A DNA stretch of 49,517 nt from Nocardia vermiculata NBRC 100427 (GTDB taxonomy: Bacteria > Actinomycetota > Actinomycetes > Mycobacteriales > Mycobacteriaceae): the NCBI RefSeq assembly GCF_001613265.1, contig NZ_BDCA01000045.1:1-49517 (forward strand), given 5' to 3'. Under the pieces are notes generated by a model, which was not told where the DNA came from, did no database searches, and was given only the letters and a program-made list of their open reading frames with translations. The translations under genes were made by a program, and so were the position numbers. Shown in pieces: positions 24,670-31,899 of the stretch. Within the stretch, counting starts at the first letter, position 1. Every line of letters begins with the position of its first letter.

Positions 24670-24785
24670 CGCGCACTCCTCACTCGAAGGACCCGACCCG
24701 ATCGGTGTCGACCTTACGCCCCGTGAGCAGCGGATCGAACCCCGTCGGCGCGTGCACCCCGAACCGCTGCGGCGCGCGACTCCGG

Positions 24786-25115
24786 TCATCGACCACCTCG
24801 AGCGAGCTGCTCGGCGCCCATCGGTCGTCCAACTGATGCGCGGCGCGTGGTGGTGGATACGCTGTGTGGTGGCTCCCACGAAATCCGGCTGGAGTGATTC
24901 GCCGCGGGCTGTAGCTGGGCTCCGAGAAACGGCGTGACCGCGGCGATATCGGCGATGACGATTCCGGCGGGCTGATCGGCGGGCCTGCCCTTTGCGCCGT
25001 TGACGATCCCCGGCCCTATGCCGAATATCGCGTACGGCAGCGGCGGCACCACGGGCTTCCCGTCGGCGAGCGCTTGCGCGGCACGCGGTACGGCCTCGGT
25101 GATCGAAATGAGCAT
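24786..25115 (-). CDS. Truncated YrdC/Sua5-like protein
   Basis: A 109-residue ORF with a strong GAAGGAGA ribosome site. Its first ~70 residues resemble the start of the YrdC threonylcarbamoyl-AMP synthase fold: ALADGKPVVPPLPYAIFGIG aligns with the P-T-(D/E)-x-V-(Y/F)-G-(L/V)-G segment and AKGRPADQPAGIVIADI with the K-x-R-P loop. The rest (from about residue 72) is low-complexity and unlike YrdC. Real enzymes have ~200 residues, so this is probably a truncated relic or a repurposed fragment. It follows the second amidase gene by 41 nt on the same strand. Confidence 0.5.
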   Translation of the reverse strand: MLISITEAVPRAAQALADGKPVVPPLPYAIFGIGPGIVNGAKGRPADQPAGIVIADIAAVTPFLGAQLQPAANHSSRISWEPPHSVSTTTRRASVGRPMGAEQLARGGR

Positions 25116-25156
25116 CGTAATCTCCTTCGGCGGGCCGCCGATAGCTGCCGGCCCCG

Positions 25157-26257
25157 CTACCCCGCCTTCGCCAGTAGCGAATCGCGTATCTCGGTAACGA
25201 GATGCTGGACCGGTTTCGTCTCACCAGCGGCCTTCTTCGCCGCTGCCACAGCCTTCCCGAGAAGTTCGGCTTGCTCGATCGAAATGATATGGAACGCAGG
25301 GCGTTTCTCGAAAGCGTCGTTCACGTTACCGACCAGTCCGCCCTCGAGGGAGAGCCTGCTGTGTAAGTCGAGTTCGGCGACGCCTGAGCCCGGGCTGAAG
25401 TCGAGGTCGTTCAGGTCCACCCACACAATGTTGGGCGCGGTGGTCGATTCGAACACGTAGCGGCGGTGGGTCAGGTCGCCGACCGTCTGCCACAGGGTCT
25501 GGGAGGCGTCGGGCTTGCCCGGGTCGGGGACACGGAACGGCTGGGCGGCGTTTCGGATGATGCTGAGCATCGCCGCGATGGCTTGCACCTGCGTCTTGGG
25601 CTGCGCTTGGTTCTTCACGTAGTACAAGGCGCGGGCGAACCGATCGCGGGCATCGCATGTGCCCGGCAGCGGATCGTCGCCTCCCAAACCCTCGAATTTC
25701 TCGACCAGTTCGAGTTGCTTGTCGTAGGTCGGGGAATTCGTCATCACGAGGTAGTCGCGGCTGTGGAAGATGTTCAGTTCGCCGTCGATGTATTCGAAGA
25801 TCACCGAGTCGCCGGTGGCGTCGTCGAGCGCGAGGTGGATGGCCGGGTGGCTGCCGCCGGTCGGGTCGCTCATCGGGACGACCTGCGGATTGTGTTGCCG
25901 TGTCCATTCCACGGCGGCGGCGACGGTGGGGAAGTTGTCCAGGTAGTACTGCAACCACACCGACATCGCGAGCTGCGGGCGTGACGGATCGGGCTCGCCG
26001 TAGTCGGATTCGGCCAGCCACAGCACATGTCCGGCGAGGCCCTTCTCGTTGATTCCGTCCGCGGACAGGATGTCGTAGACGCCGCAGACGACACTGCCGT
26101 ATTTCGCCGTCCACCGGAGTTGGCCGTCGACGCGATCATCACGGTCGATGCCGCGTGGCAGCTTCCAGATGTTGGTGTGCAGTTCCTGATGGAAGTCCAT
26201 ATTGCGGCCGACGACGACCGCTCCGCCGGCATCCGGCCAGATCACACGAGTACACAT
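25157..26257 (-). CDS. Choloylglycine hydrolase-family Ntn amidase, paralogue 2
   Basis: A 366-residue paralogue of the enzyme at 19542-20558, with the same start (MCTRVIWPD), Cys2 nucleophile, Arg18 and Asp21 (VGRNMDF), VMTNSPTYDKQ and RFARALYY motifs. It carries a ~35-residue C-terminal helical extension (GKAVAAAKKAAGE...) missing from paralogue 1. It lies on the opposite strand 4.6 kb away, so it is not a fresh tandem copy. A cytoplasmic amidase is expected, and the difference in C-terminus may mean different assembly. Confidence 0.87.
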   Translation of the reverse strand: MCTRVIWPDAGGAVVVGRNMDFHQELHTNIWKLPRGIDRDDRVDGQLRWTAKYGSVVCGVYDILSADGINEKGLAGHVLWLAESDYGEPDPSRPQLAMSVWLQYYLDNFPTVAAAVEWTRQHNPQVVPMSDPTGGSHPAIHLALDDATGDSVIFEYIDGELNIFHSRDYLVMTNSPTYDKQLELVEKFEGLGGDDPLPGTCDARDRFARALYYVKNQAQPKTQVQAIAAMLSIIRNAAQPFRVPDPGKPDASQTLWQTVGDLTHRRYVFESTTAPNIVWVDLNDLDFSPGSGVAELDLHSRLSLEGGLVGNVNDAFEKRPAFHIISIEQAELLGKAVAAAKKAAGETKPVQHLVTEIRDSLLAKAG

Positions 26258-26437
26258 GAACGGAATTCACTCTCCTCGACGTGGGTCCATCGCCCGGGAA
26301 CGGGCCGGTTATCGCAGGGAGAAATCGTGGCGTCATCGTAGATCAGTTCGTCCCGGTGGGCGCGGATCTACAAATGTCTGGTGCGGCCTCGCCTGTCGCC
26401 TCCCGTGGCAGCGAGGTGGCGCGAGGAAGGAAACAGG

Positions 26438-26840
26438 ATGTCCACCATGCCTGCAGTTCCTCCGGCGCCCGTCGGATCCGCGACGGTCGATCCCTTCATC
26501 TGGACCAACGACACGGCCCGTCTGATCGGCTTTCTGGTCGAGGTGTTCGGCGCGATCGAGGTTCCCGAGGCTCGGACCGCCGATACCGACGGACTTGTTC
26601 TGCGTTCCGAACTGCAAATAGGCGATTTCGACACTCACGATCGCCGACCGCAAACTGGACTGGCCGTGTACGCCCACCTTCGTCCGCGTCTACGTCGACG
26701 ATCCGGCCGCCACACTGAAACGGGCCGCCGCACGCGGTGCGCGGATCGTGACCGAGCCGACGGATTTCTGGGGCGACGTGCTCTCCCGCTTCGCCGACCT
26801 GCGGCACGCACTCGGACCGCAGAGCCACCGAATCCGCACG
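26438..26840 (+). pseudogene. VOC/glyoxalase-family protein, frameshifted
   Basis: From the ATG at 26438 the frame gives a normal VOC start (ATVDPFIWTNDTARLIGFLV, FGAIEVPEARTADTDGLVL) up to about 26630. A different frame then continues with TFVRVYVDDPAATLKRAAARG and ARIVTEPTDFWGDVLSRFAD. After that the expected DPxGNxW ending degrades. At least one and probably two indels disrupt it. It is probably a dead dioxygenase/bleomycin-resistance-like gene unless the sequence is wrong here. Confidence 0.65.
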
Positions 26841-26892
26841 TATAGTCGAGGGCGTAGAGAATCAGCGAGAGGTACAGCGCGCCAGGGGGAGA

Positions 26893-27090
26893 GTGTGGCG
26901 CTGGAACGACAAGCGCGCCACCGGAATAATCGAGACCGAAGACGGTTCACATGTCTGGTTCGGCCTGGACTCGCTGGGTGAGCACAAGAATTTCGGGGAC
27001 GTTGCCATCGACGACGTGGTCGAAGTGGAATACGAGAAAGTTGAACAGGATTCACACGACCTCCGGGCCGTCAAGATCACTTTGCCCTGA
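26893..27090 (+). CDS. Cold-shock-domain-like mini-protein
   Basis: A 65-residue protein from a GTG preceded by AGGGGGA. The sequence GIIETEDGSHVWFGLDSLG followed by FGDVAIDDVVEVEYEKVEQD resembles the GxIxxxDG-x-DVFxHxS...GxxVxFE layout of cold-shock OB folds, but without the classical RNP1 aromatics. It probably binds nucleic acid or is a small OB-fold regulator. It sits alone between two pseudogenes and is followed directly by a strong hairpin. Confidence 0.6.
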   Translation: MWRWNDKRATGIIETEDGSHVWFGLDSLGEHKNFGDVAIDDVVEVEYEKVEQDSHDLRAVKITLP

Positions 27091-27100
27091 GCCTTCCGGT

Positions 27101-27149
27101 AGAGGTAGAGGCTCTGCTCGAGCGAGATGCGAGCAGAGCCTCTACCTCT
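27101..27149 (+). terminator. Perfect 20-bp stem hairpin downstream of the cold-shock-like gene
   Basis: Bases 27101-27120 (beginning AGAGGTAGAGGC) are the exact reverse complement of 27130-27149, with a 9-nt loop. The hairpin starts 11 nt after the stop codon. There is no following U-run. A stem this long and perfect is unusual and could also be an RNA processing or insertion scar, but position favours termination. Confidence 0.6.
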
Positions 27150-27304
27150 GCGATCAAGCACTGAAGCAGAGCCGTTACGATGGCCCGCCGACCTGCTGTA
27201 CACCTACCTGCGTGCGGAGGCGCGGGGCGATTTCGGTCCGTCCGCCGGGCCGCTGTACGAGCACATCAAGGCGATGCGTCCAGCCACCCAAACCGCCGAT
27301 ACGA

Positions 27305-27883
27305 ATGAGTCTGCGGCCCAAGCACTTTTGCCAGGACCGCAGCGTCGAGGGGCTGTCCCGGCTCGATGTGGGCCAGTTCTATGGCGGCACCGAGGGCGGC
27401 GCGCTCGTGAAAACCCAGGCGGCGATGTGCACAACATCCGCTACACCGACGTCACGACCCTCGGTCGCACCATCGTCGGGATCGACGAGTTCGTGAAGTA
27501 CAACTTCGCGTTCTTCGATGCCATCCCGGATTGGCGCTACGACCCGCTGCCGAACCAGGTGTATCCGGACGTGACACCAGAGGGGCCCGGGCGCACCGTT
27601 ATCCGTTATATGGGTAGCGGTCACTGGACGGGCCCGCTGCGGTCGTATCCGTACGACGAGTCGACACCGGTCATCTACGGCAACGGCCGTTTCGTCCAGT
27701 GCCCCGCCGTGGACCGGTACCACTTCAACGCCGAGGGTCTGCTGGAAGAAGGGGCAGACCCTCTACGACTTCCTGGACGCCACCCAGCGCGGCGGTGTAC
27801 TGCCACGAGACGACAGTTGGCAGTTCCGGGCACAGATGGCGGCCTCGAAGCTCCCTGCACTGCTGGCGCAGTTCGGGAAGTAG
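27305..27883 (+). pseudogene. NTF2/SnoaL-like protein, two frameshifts
   Basis: Three consecutive frame segments make one ~190-residue protein. The first is MSLRPKHFCQDRSVEGLSRL...KTQAAMCT (to ~27425). The second is IRYTDVTTLGRTIVGIDEF to FNAEGLLEE (to ~27750). The last is TLYDFLDATQRGGVLPRD to LLAQFGK with the stop at 27883. The first break fits a missing C in TGCAC(C)AAC and the second an extra G in GAAGGGGCAG. The fold is that of SnoaL-type hydratase/cyclase or limonene-epoxide-hydrolase-like proteins. It is either a pseudogene or two homopolymer-type sequence errors. Confidence 0.65.
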
Positions 27884-27913
27884 CGCCGCTGTAGTCGAAC
27901 TACGATTGCGGGC

Positions 27914-28567
27914 ATGTCGATGCCGCGGTCGGAACGCCCGGACCTTCCCGAGTACATGACGTGGGAGGAACTGGAACGGTTACCAGAGGAGATTGCGCGC
28001 CAGATCGAACTCTGGGACGGCCGGGTGGTGTGGGTCCGGCGTGGGCCTGCCGAACATCAGGCATTCACCCGGCGGGTCACGAACGCATTCGAGCGCTGCG
28101 CCCGCACAAGCATGTCCGAGCGTCCCGAAACCTGTTGGCGGGTGGAGTCGGAAACCAACGTGTTCCTCTCCGCGAACGGCAAATCGAACTTCCTCACCCC
28201 GGACTTCCTCGTCTACCGCTGCCTGCCCTCGCCCTATCAGGATGTCCGAGCCGCCGACACCGTGCTGGTCGGCGAGGTGTTGTCGCCGTCGAACACCCAA
28301 TCCGATGTGGAGGCCAAGAAGGCGCGCTATGCGACCGCCGGAATCCCGTGGTACTGGGAGGTCACACTGGCGCGGGAGATCAGCGCCGTTGCCACCGTGC
28401 GCGCGTACGGCCTGGAGACCGGGCACGGTCGTCTCCCGGAAGGTGTGCGTCCGCTGCGCTCCGCCAACTACATTGTGACGGGGGAATGGAGTGCCGGCGA
28501 CGAGGCTGCAATCGCGATCGGCTTCCCTTTCCCGATCGATGTTCCCTGGTCCGAACTGGACTTCTGA
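27914..28567 (+). CDS. Uma2-family putative nuclease (PD-(D/E)XK fold)
   Basis: A 217-residue protein of the Uma2 (DUF820) family. It has the domain start YMTWEELERLPEEIARQIEL and the catalytic core TPDFLVY...VLVGEVLSPSNTQ with EAKKARYATAGIPWYWEV, giving the Asp, Glu and Lys of a PD-(D/E)XK-type site. Uma2 proteins are abundant in cyanobacteria and actinobacteria; nuclease activity is predicted from fold and their biological role is unclear. It stands alone, 30 nt after the NTF2-like pseudogene. Confidence 0.88.
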   Translation: MSMPRSERPDLPEYMTWEELERLPEEIARQIELWDGRVVWVRRGPAEHQAFTRRVTNAFERCARTSMSERPETCWRVESETNVFLSANGKSNFLTPDFLVYRCLPSPYQDVRAADTVLVGEVLSPSNTQSDVEAKKARYATAGIPWYWEVTLAREISAVATVRAYGLETGHGRLPEGVRPLRSANYIVTGEWSAGDEAAIAIGFPFPIDVPWSELDF

Positions 28568-28678
28568 GCAGCGCCGACCGTCATCGCCCGGCGTGGATGT
28601 GGAACGCACCCCAGGGCCGCAAGGCCGGTTCACGAGCTGAGCCGGCGATCACGGTCGCCGGTCGCGAAACCACTTGGG

Positions 28679-29431
28679 TCACGGGCATTTCAGGATTTCA
28701 CACGCCCGGGCGAAGTGGTCGCGCCGGACGTCGCGGCCATGCGAACCGCCGTTGATGATCTTCGAGACGGGGTCGATGCTCGCCGGATCCTTGGGGTTGG
28801 TCTTGTCGGCGACGTCGTTCAGATTGTGGCTGGTCCAGTACCAGGCGGCCGTGGCGAACGCGTACTGCGGGTCGGCTACCAGCTCCGGGTGGTTGACGAA
28901 GTCGACACCCAGCGCCTGGCTCGCGAGCTCGTAGTTGTGACGTCCGGTCAGCTGCAGGCCGCCCCGTCCCTTGTACTTTTGGCCGTCGCCGGGCTGAGTG
29001 TTGCCGAGATCTGCGCGGCCGTTGTAGTCGCTGCCGTCGCTGTACTCGGTCAAGGTGTCGAAACCGGCGGTTTCCTGCCCGACCTGGGCAAGGAATGCGG
29101 CCGCACGCTGCGGTGTGTCGATACCCGCCTCGGCCATCGCGGCGTTGATATCCGGAAGCCATGCGGTGACGTTCGCCTGATCGGCACCGGGCAGTGCGGC
29201 GGGAGACGCGACGGCCTGGGGAGCCGGGGCGGCCGCCTGAACTGCAGCGGGCGCCTCCGTTGCGGGGGCGGGCGTCGACAGTGCTGCCAGCCCGACCGCC
29301 GGTGGCGTGGACGGCTCGTTGCCGCTGGCGGTGGTGACGATGGTCGTGACCGCGGCGGCGGCCAGGGTCGCGGCGCCGGCAGTGCGGACCACGGATGCCA
29401 CTGTCTTGCGGCGTGCGGATGTGGAGGACAT
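28679..29431 (-). CDS. Secreted family 19 chitinase/lysozyme-like glycoside hydrolase
   Basis: From the ATG at 29431 (MSSTSARRKTVASVVRTAG) the product has 250 residues. It begins with a Sec-type signal region (AATLAAAAVTTIV), then an Ala/Pro-rich linker (~45-95), then a GH19 domain. Active-site motifs are FLAQVGQETAGFDTLTEY with the acid Glu, and GRGGLQLTGRHNYE. GH19 enzymes cut chitin or, in phage-like versions, peptidoglycan. The absence of a chitin-binding domain and the short catalytic domain leave both options open. Confidence 0.87.
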   Translation of the reverse strand: MSSTSARRKTVASVVRTAGAATLAAAAVTTIVTTASGNEPSTPPAVGLAALSTPAPATEAPAAVQAAAPAPQAVASPAALPGADQANVTAWLPDINAAMAEAGIDTPQRAAAFLAQVGQETAGFDTLTEYSDGSDYNGRADLGNTQPGDGQKYKGRGGLQLTGRHNYELASQALGVDFVNHPELVADPQYAFATAAWYWTSHNLNDVADKTNPKDPASIDPVSKIINGGSHGRDVRRDHFARACEILKCP

Positions 29432-30254
29432 GCGCTGTGTTTCCTGTTCTCGGCTGTTCGGCCGTATTCGGGCATGCGTCGGACAGCGAGGCGGCTCGGA
29501 AGGAACTCGCCTCTGCACGATGTGTTGTGGGGGAGGACCGACCCGGTACGACCGAACTGCTGCGATCCTGCGGGCGCTGCGATGTACCGCGCCTCGACTC
29601 GAGTCGGGCGTGCGTCCTGCCGCGATCAGTCCGCCGGCCGGGTGCTCACGCCGAAGGCGCGGCCCAATGTGGCGACGGTTTCAATTGGGAGACACGAATT
29701 GCGATTCGCTGTACATATTCGAACCAGACAGCCGAATATATTTCAATACGATAACGCTCAGGCATCACGGCGGCAACGATGAGGCGGCCGGGACGACTGG
29801 TCGACACCTCCCAGACATGCCATCGTCATGCCTTTGACCAGCTAATATTCGTTAAACTATGACCCTGGCCACGATGTGCGAATCTGTATCGCAGGTCACG
29901 TCTGCGTCACGAAAGCTGTCACATTTCGGGCCGGCTCCACGCCCGTCTGCCGCCGCCCGAGACCGGCTTCATCGCACCGAGCGGCCCGGTTGTAGCGCCG
30001 GGTGGTACGTCGACACCTGTACCTGGACCCCGAACCGAATCCGCATCAAGTCGCACCGGATGCCCGGCTGGTGCACGTCGACAACGGCCTGTCGCGCACG
30101 CGCACACTGCCGACCGGGCCGCCGGACGGTGCCACCTGCCGTGACGAGGCGGACGTGAACGAACGGGGCCGGATTACGACCGCGTCTACGACATCCCGCC
30201 ACACTCACCGCTCCGAACCCACTGCGGGATAACGTATTCGGGCTTCCGCACCGG
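29432..30254. other. 823-bp region without an intact gene
   Basis: This holds the promoter side of the GH19 gene, an AT-rich stretch around 29690-29870 (several TATA-like hexamers) and a decayed methyltransferase fragment (listed separately). No ORF with convincing coding character was found on either strand. Confidence 0.6.
30005..30170 (+). pseudogene. Remnant of a PF04672-type methyltransferase
   Basis: The forward frame reads LDPEPNPHQV...APDARLVHVDN and, further on, TGPPDGATCRDEADVNE. These align with PTEPNLHQVAQ, ADARVVYVDND and KGTPEGRTCYVHGDVTE of the intact enzyme at 22443-23276. The segment that should read DPIVLAHARALL is scrambled by small deletions, and both ends of the protein are missing. 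It is a dead partial copy. Confidence 0.55.
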
Positions 30255-30779
30255 TCAGGGGACCGACGCCGTCGCCACAGAAGACGTTCTGCTAGTGGCG
30301 CGTTCGGCGAGGCGGCGCAGCAAGCGGACACGGCGCGTCCACCGGGCGGGGTCCGCGACGGAGCCGGTGAGACCGCGTTCTGCACGATCCAGACAATCCT
30401 CCAGGAGGGCGTCGTGCATCCACCGGTAGGCCAAGGGCCACGCCAGTCGCGCCTGTCCGCGAACGTTCATGGTGAGCAGGTGAACCAGATCGGTGCCGCC
30501 GGGGGTGGGGCGGACGGTGAATTCGTGGAAGCCGTGGAAGCCACGCGGCCCCGTGAAGCGGAAGCGCACCCAGTGGCCGGGGACATACTGCTCCACCGTG
30601 TACCGGATCGGACCGTGTCCACCCGCCGCGCCTGCGCCGAGAGCGCGGTCGAACCGCATCGCGGGCCAGTTCTGGACCGGCCAGAGTTCATCGCCCTCGC
30701 CGGCGAGGCTGTCCACCAGCGCGCCGACTGCTTCCACCGGTACAGGTAGGTGACGTAGGTGGATGTTGACAACGGCCAT
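30255..30779 (-). CDS. SRPBCC-fold protein
   Basis: A 174-residue protein starting MAVVNIHLRHLPVPVEAVG, the usual opening strand and helix of START/SRPBCC-fold polyketide cyclase-like proteins. It continues with YTVEQYVPGHWVRFRFTG and GFHEFTVRPTPGGTDLVHLL in the beta-grasp and ends in a long C-terminal helix. Such proteins bind hydrophobic ligands; no catalytic site is evident. It is divergent from the TetR gene at 30907 and shares its operators, so it is the likely regulated target. Confidence 0.75.
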   Translation of the reverse strand: MAVVNIHLRHLPVPVEAVGALVDSLAGEGDELWPVQNWPAMRFDRALGAGAAGGHGPIRYTVEQYVPGHWVRFRFTGPRGFHGFHEFTVRPTPGGTDLVHLLTMNVRGQARLAWPLAYRWMHDALLEDCLDRAERGLTGSVADPARWTRRVRLLRRLAERATSRTSSVATASVP

Positions 30780-30862
30780 GATCCGGATCCTTCTGTCGGG
30801 ACTGCTCGGCGCTGCAGCCCGCCGGCGCGCCGCACTGGGGCGGTAAGGCCGACCAGCGGTAT

Positions 30863-30878
30863 TAGAGAGAAATCTCTA
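30863..30878. promoter_or_regulatory. TetR operator half-pair, site 1 (TAGAG-N6-CTCTA)
   Basis: A 16-bp inverted repeat in the AT-rich gap between the SRPBCC and TetR genes. The inner bases extend it to TAGAGA-GAAA-TCTCTA. It lies 28 bp before the TetR start. Confidence 0.6.
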
Positions 30879-30886
30879 CAACAAAT

Positions 30887-30902
30887 TAGAGCATATTCTC
30901 TA
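30887..30902. promoter_or_regulatory. TetR operator half-pair, site 2 (TAGAG-N6-CTCTA)
   Basis: A second 16-bp copy of the same arms and spacing, starting 24 bp after the first and ending 4 bp before the TetR start codon. Two matching sites at about two-turn spacing suggest cooperative autorepression of both divergent genes. Confidence 0.6.
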
Positions 30903-30906
30903 CTAC

Positions 30907-31497
30907 ATGGGAAGGCCACCGAGGCACGATGCCGATCGGCTGCTGGATGTCGCCGCCGAACTCCTCGCCGCGGGCGGCCCGGCCGCTGTCACGATGTCGG
31001 GAGTAGCCAAAGCCGCCGGCGCGCCGAGCGGATCGGTATATCACCGCTTCCCGGATCGCCCGGCACTACTGGCCGCACTGTGGTCGCGCGCCCTGCGGGG
31101 ATTCCATGACGAGCTGCTCGCCACGCTGAGTCTCGAAGAACCACAGGAAGCGATCCGCCGCAGCGCCCGTGCGAGCCTCGAATGGGCCCAGCGCAATCCG
31201 CGTGCAGCGCACGTGCTGCTCACGGGAGCAAGGGAACTCGATGAGCAGAACTGGAGCGAACAGGCGCGCGCCGATACCGCGCGAGCCAACGCCGCACTAC
31301 GCGCCGCACTCGACACCCTCGCCGAGGGCGGCGACGACACCGACCCCGAGATGGCCGACCGGGCCCTGCTCGCGGTGGTCGACCTACCCTACGCCATGAT
31401 CAAGCGATACCTGAGCGTCGGCCGGCAGATCCCCGACTACGCGCCCGAACTCGCGGAACAGGCAGCCGCAGCACTGTTCACGATGCGGCGGAGTTAG
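30907..31497 (+). CDS. TetR-family transcriptional regulator
   Basis: A 196-residue protein. The TetR DNA-binding domain is at residues ~5-50, with RLLDVAAELLAAGGPAAVTM and GVAKAAGAPSGSVYHRFPDR (the family helix-turn-helix with its Y-H-x-F ending). The ligand domain follows. It is divergent from the SRPBCC gene with a doublet of identical palindromes between, which makes autoregulation and control of that gene likely. Ligand unknown. Confidence 0.9.
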   Translation: MGRPPRHDADRLLDVAAELLAAGGPAAVTMSGVAKAAGAPSGSVYHRFPDRPALLAALWSRALRGFHDELLATLSLEEPQEAIRRSARASLEWAQRNPRAAHVLLTGARELDEQNWSEQARADTARANAALRAALDTLAEGGDDTDPEMADRALLAVVDLPYAMIKRYLSVGRQIPDYAPELAEQAAAALFTMRRS

Positions 31498-31899
31498 CGA
31501 GCCGACATCGCCTCGGTGCACTACGACGGCCCCGGATCTGCGGAGGGCGGTTGGTCACATCGACCAGGACAGCTGCGGCGTCGGCGAAGTCCGCCCGGCC
31601 GGTTGACGCTACCGATTCCCGCTCACCGAGACCGGTCGGCGTCGTGCCGCGGTCCCGGGAGACATTCGAACCGCACCCACAGACTATCTATTGACGCAAA
31701 TGTAGCCGATGGCTACAGTGAGGCCAGTCACATGCCGGATGGAGAAGATCGCCGCACAGTTTCGTTCGCGCACGCCACTCGGCACTTTCGGAGCCGACCG
31801 GCAGTCGCTTCGACCTCGCCGGCCGAGACATCGGTTGGCTAGTCACTGTCGAAGGTCTCGACCCCGCCGACCTGATCGACGATCCGGAAGGGAGCACTC
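31498..31899. other. 402-bp intergenic region with a possible decayed small ORF
   Basis: No complete gene. A promoter-palindrome unit is at 31691-31719. After it, an ATG at 31731 opens a short frame (MPDGEDRRTVSF...) while a neighbouring frame reads FDLAGRDIGWLVTVEGLDPA just before the alcohol dehydrogenase. Together they look like one frameshifted small gene, but I do not recognise it. Confidence 0.35.
31691..31719 (+). promoter_or_regulatory. Promoter with palindromic operator over the -10 region
   Basis: TTGACG (31691-31696) and TACAGT (31714-31719) are spaced by 17 bp and resemble sigma-70-type hexamers. TGTAGCC-GAT-GGCTACA (31701-31717), a perfect 7-bp inverted repeat, overlaps the spacer and -10. 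The arrangement fits a repressor-controlled promoter for the downstream alcohol dehydrogenase/SDR/P450 series. Confidence 0.5.

Noticed and set aside
30863..30902. CRISPR-like or repeat array in the TetR promoter
   Set aside because: Only two short palindromic sites exist; they are operators, and no CRISPR array was seen anywhere in the window.
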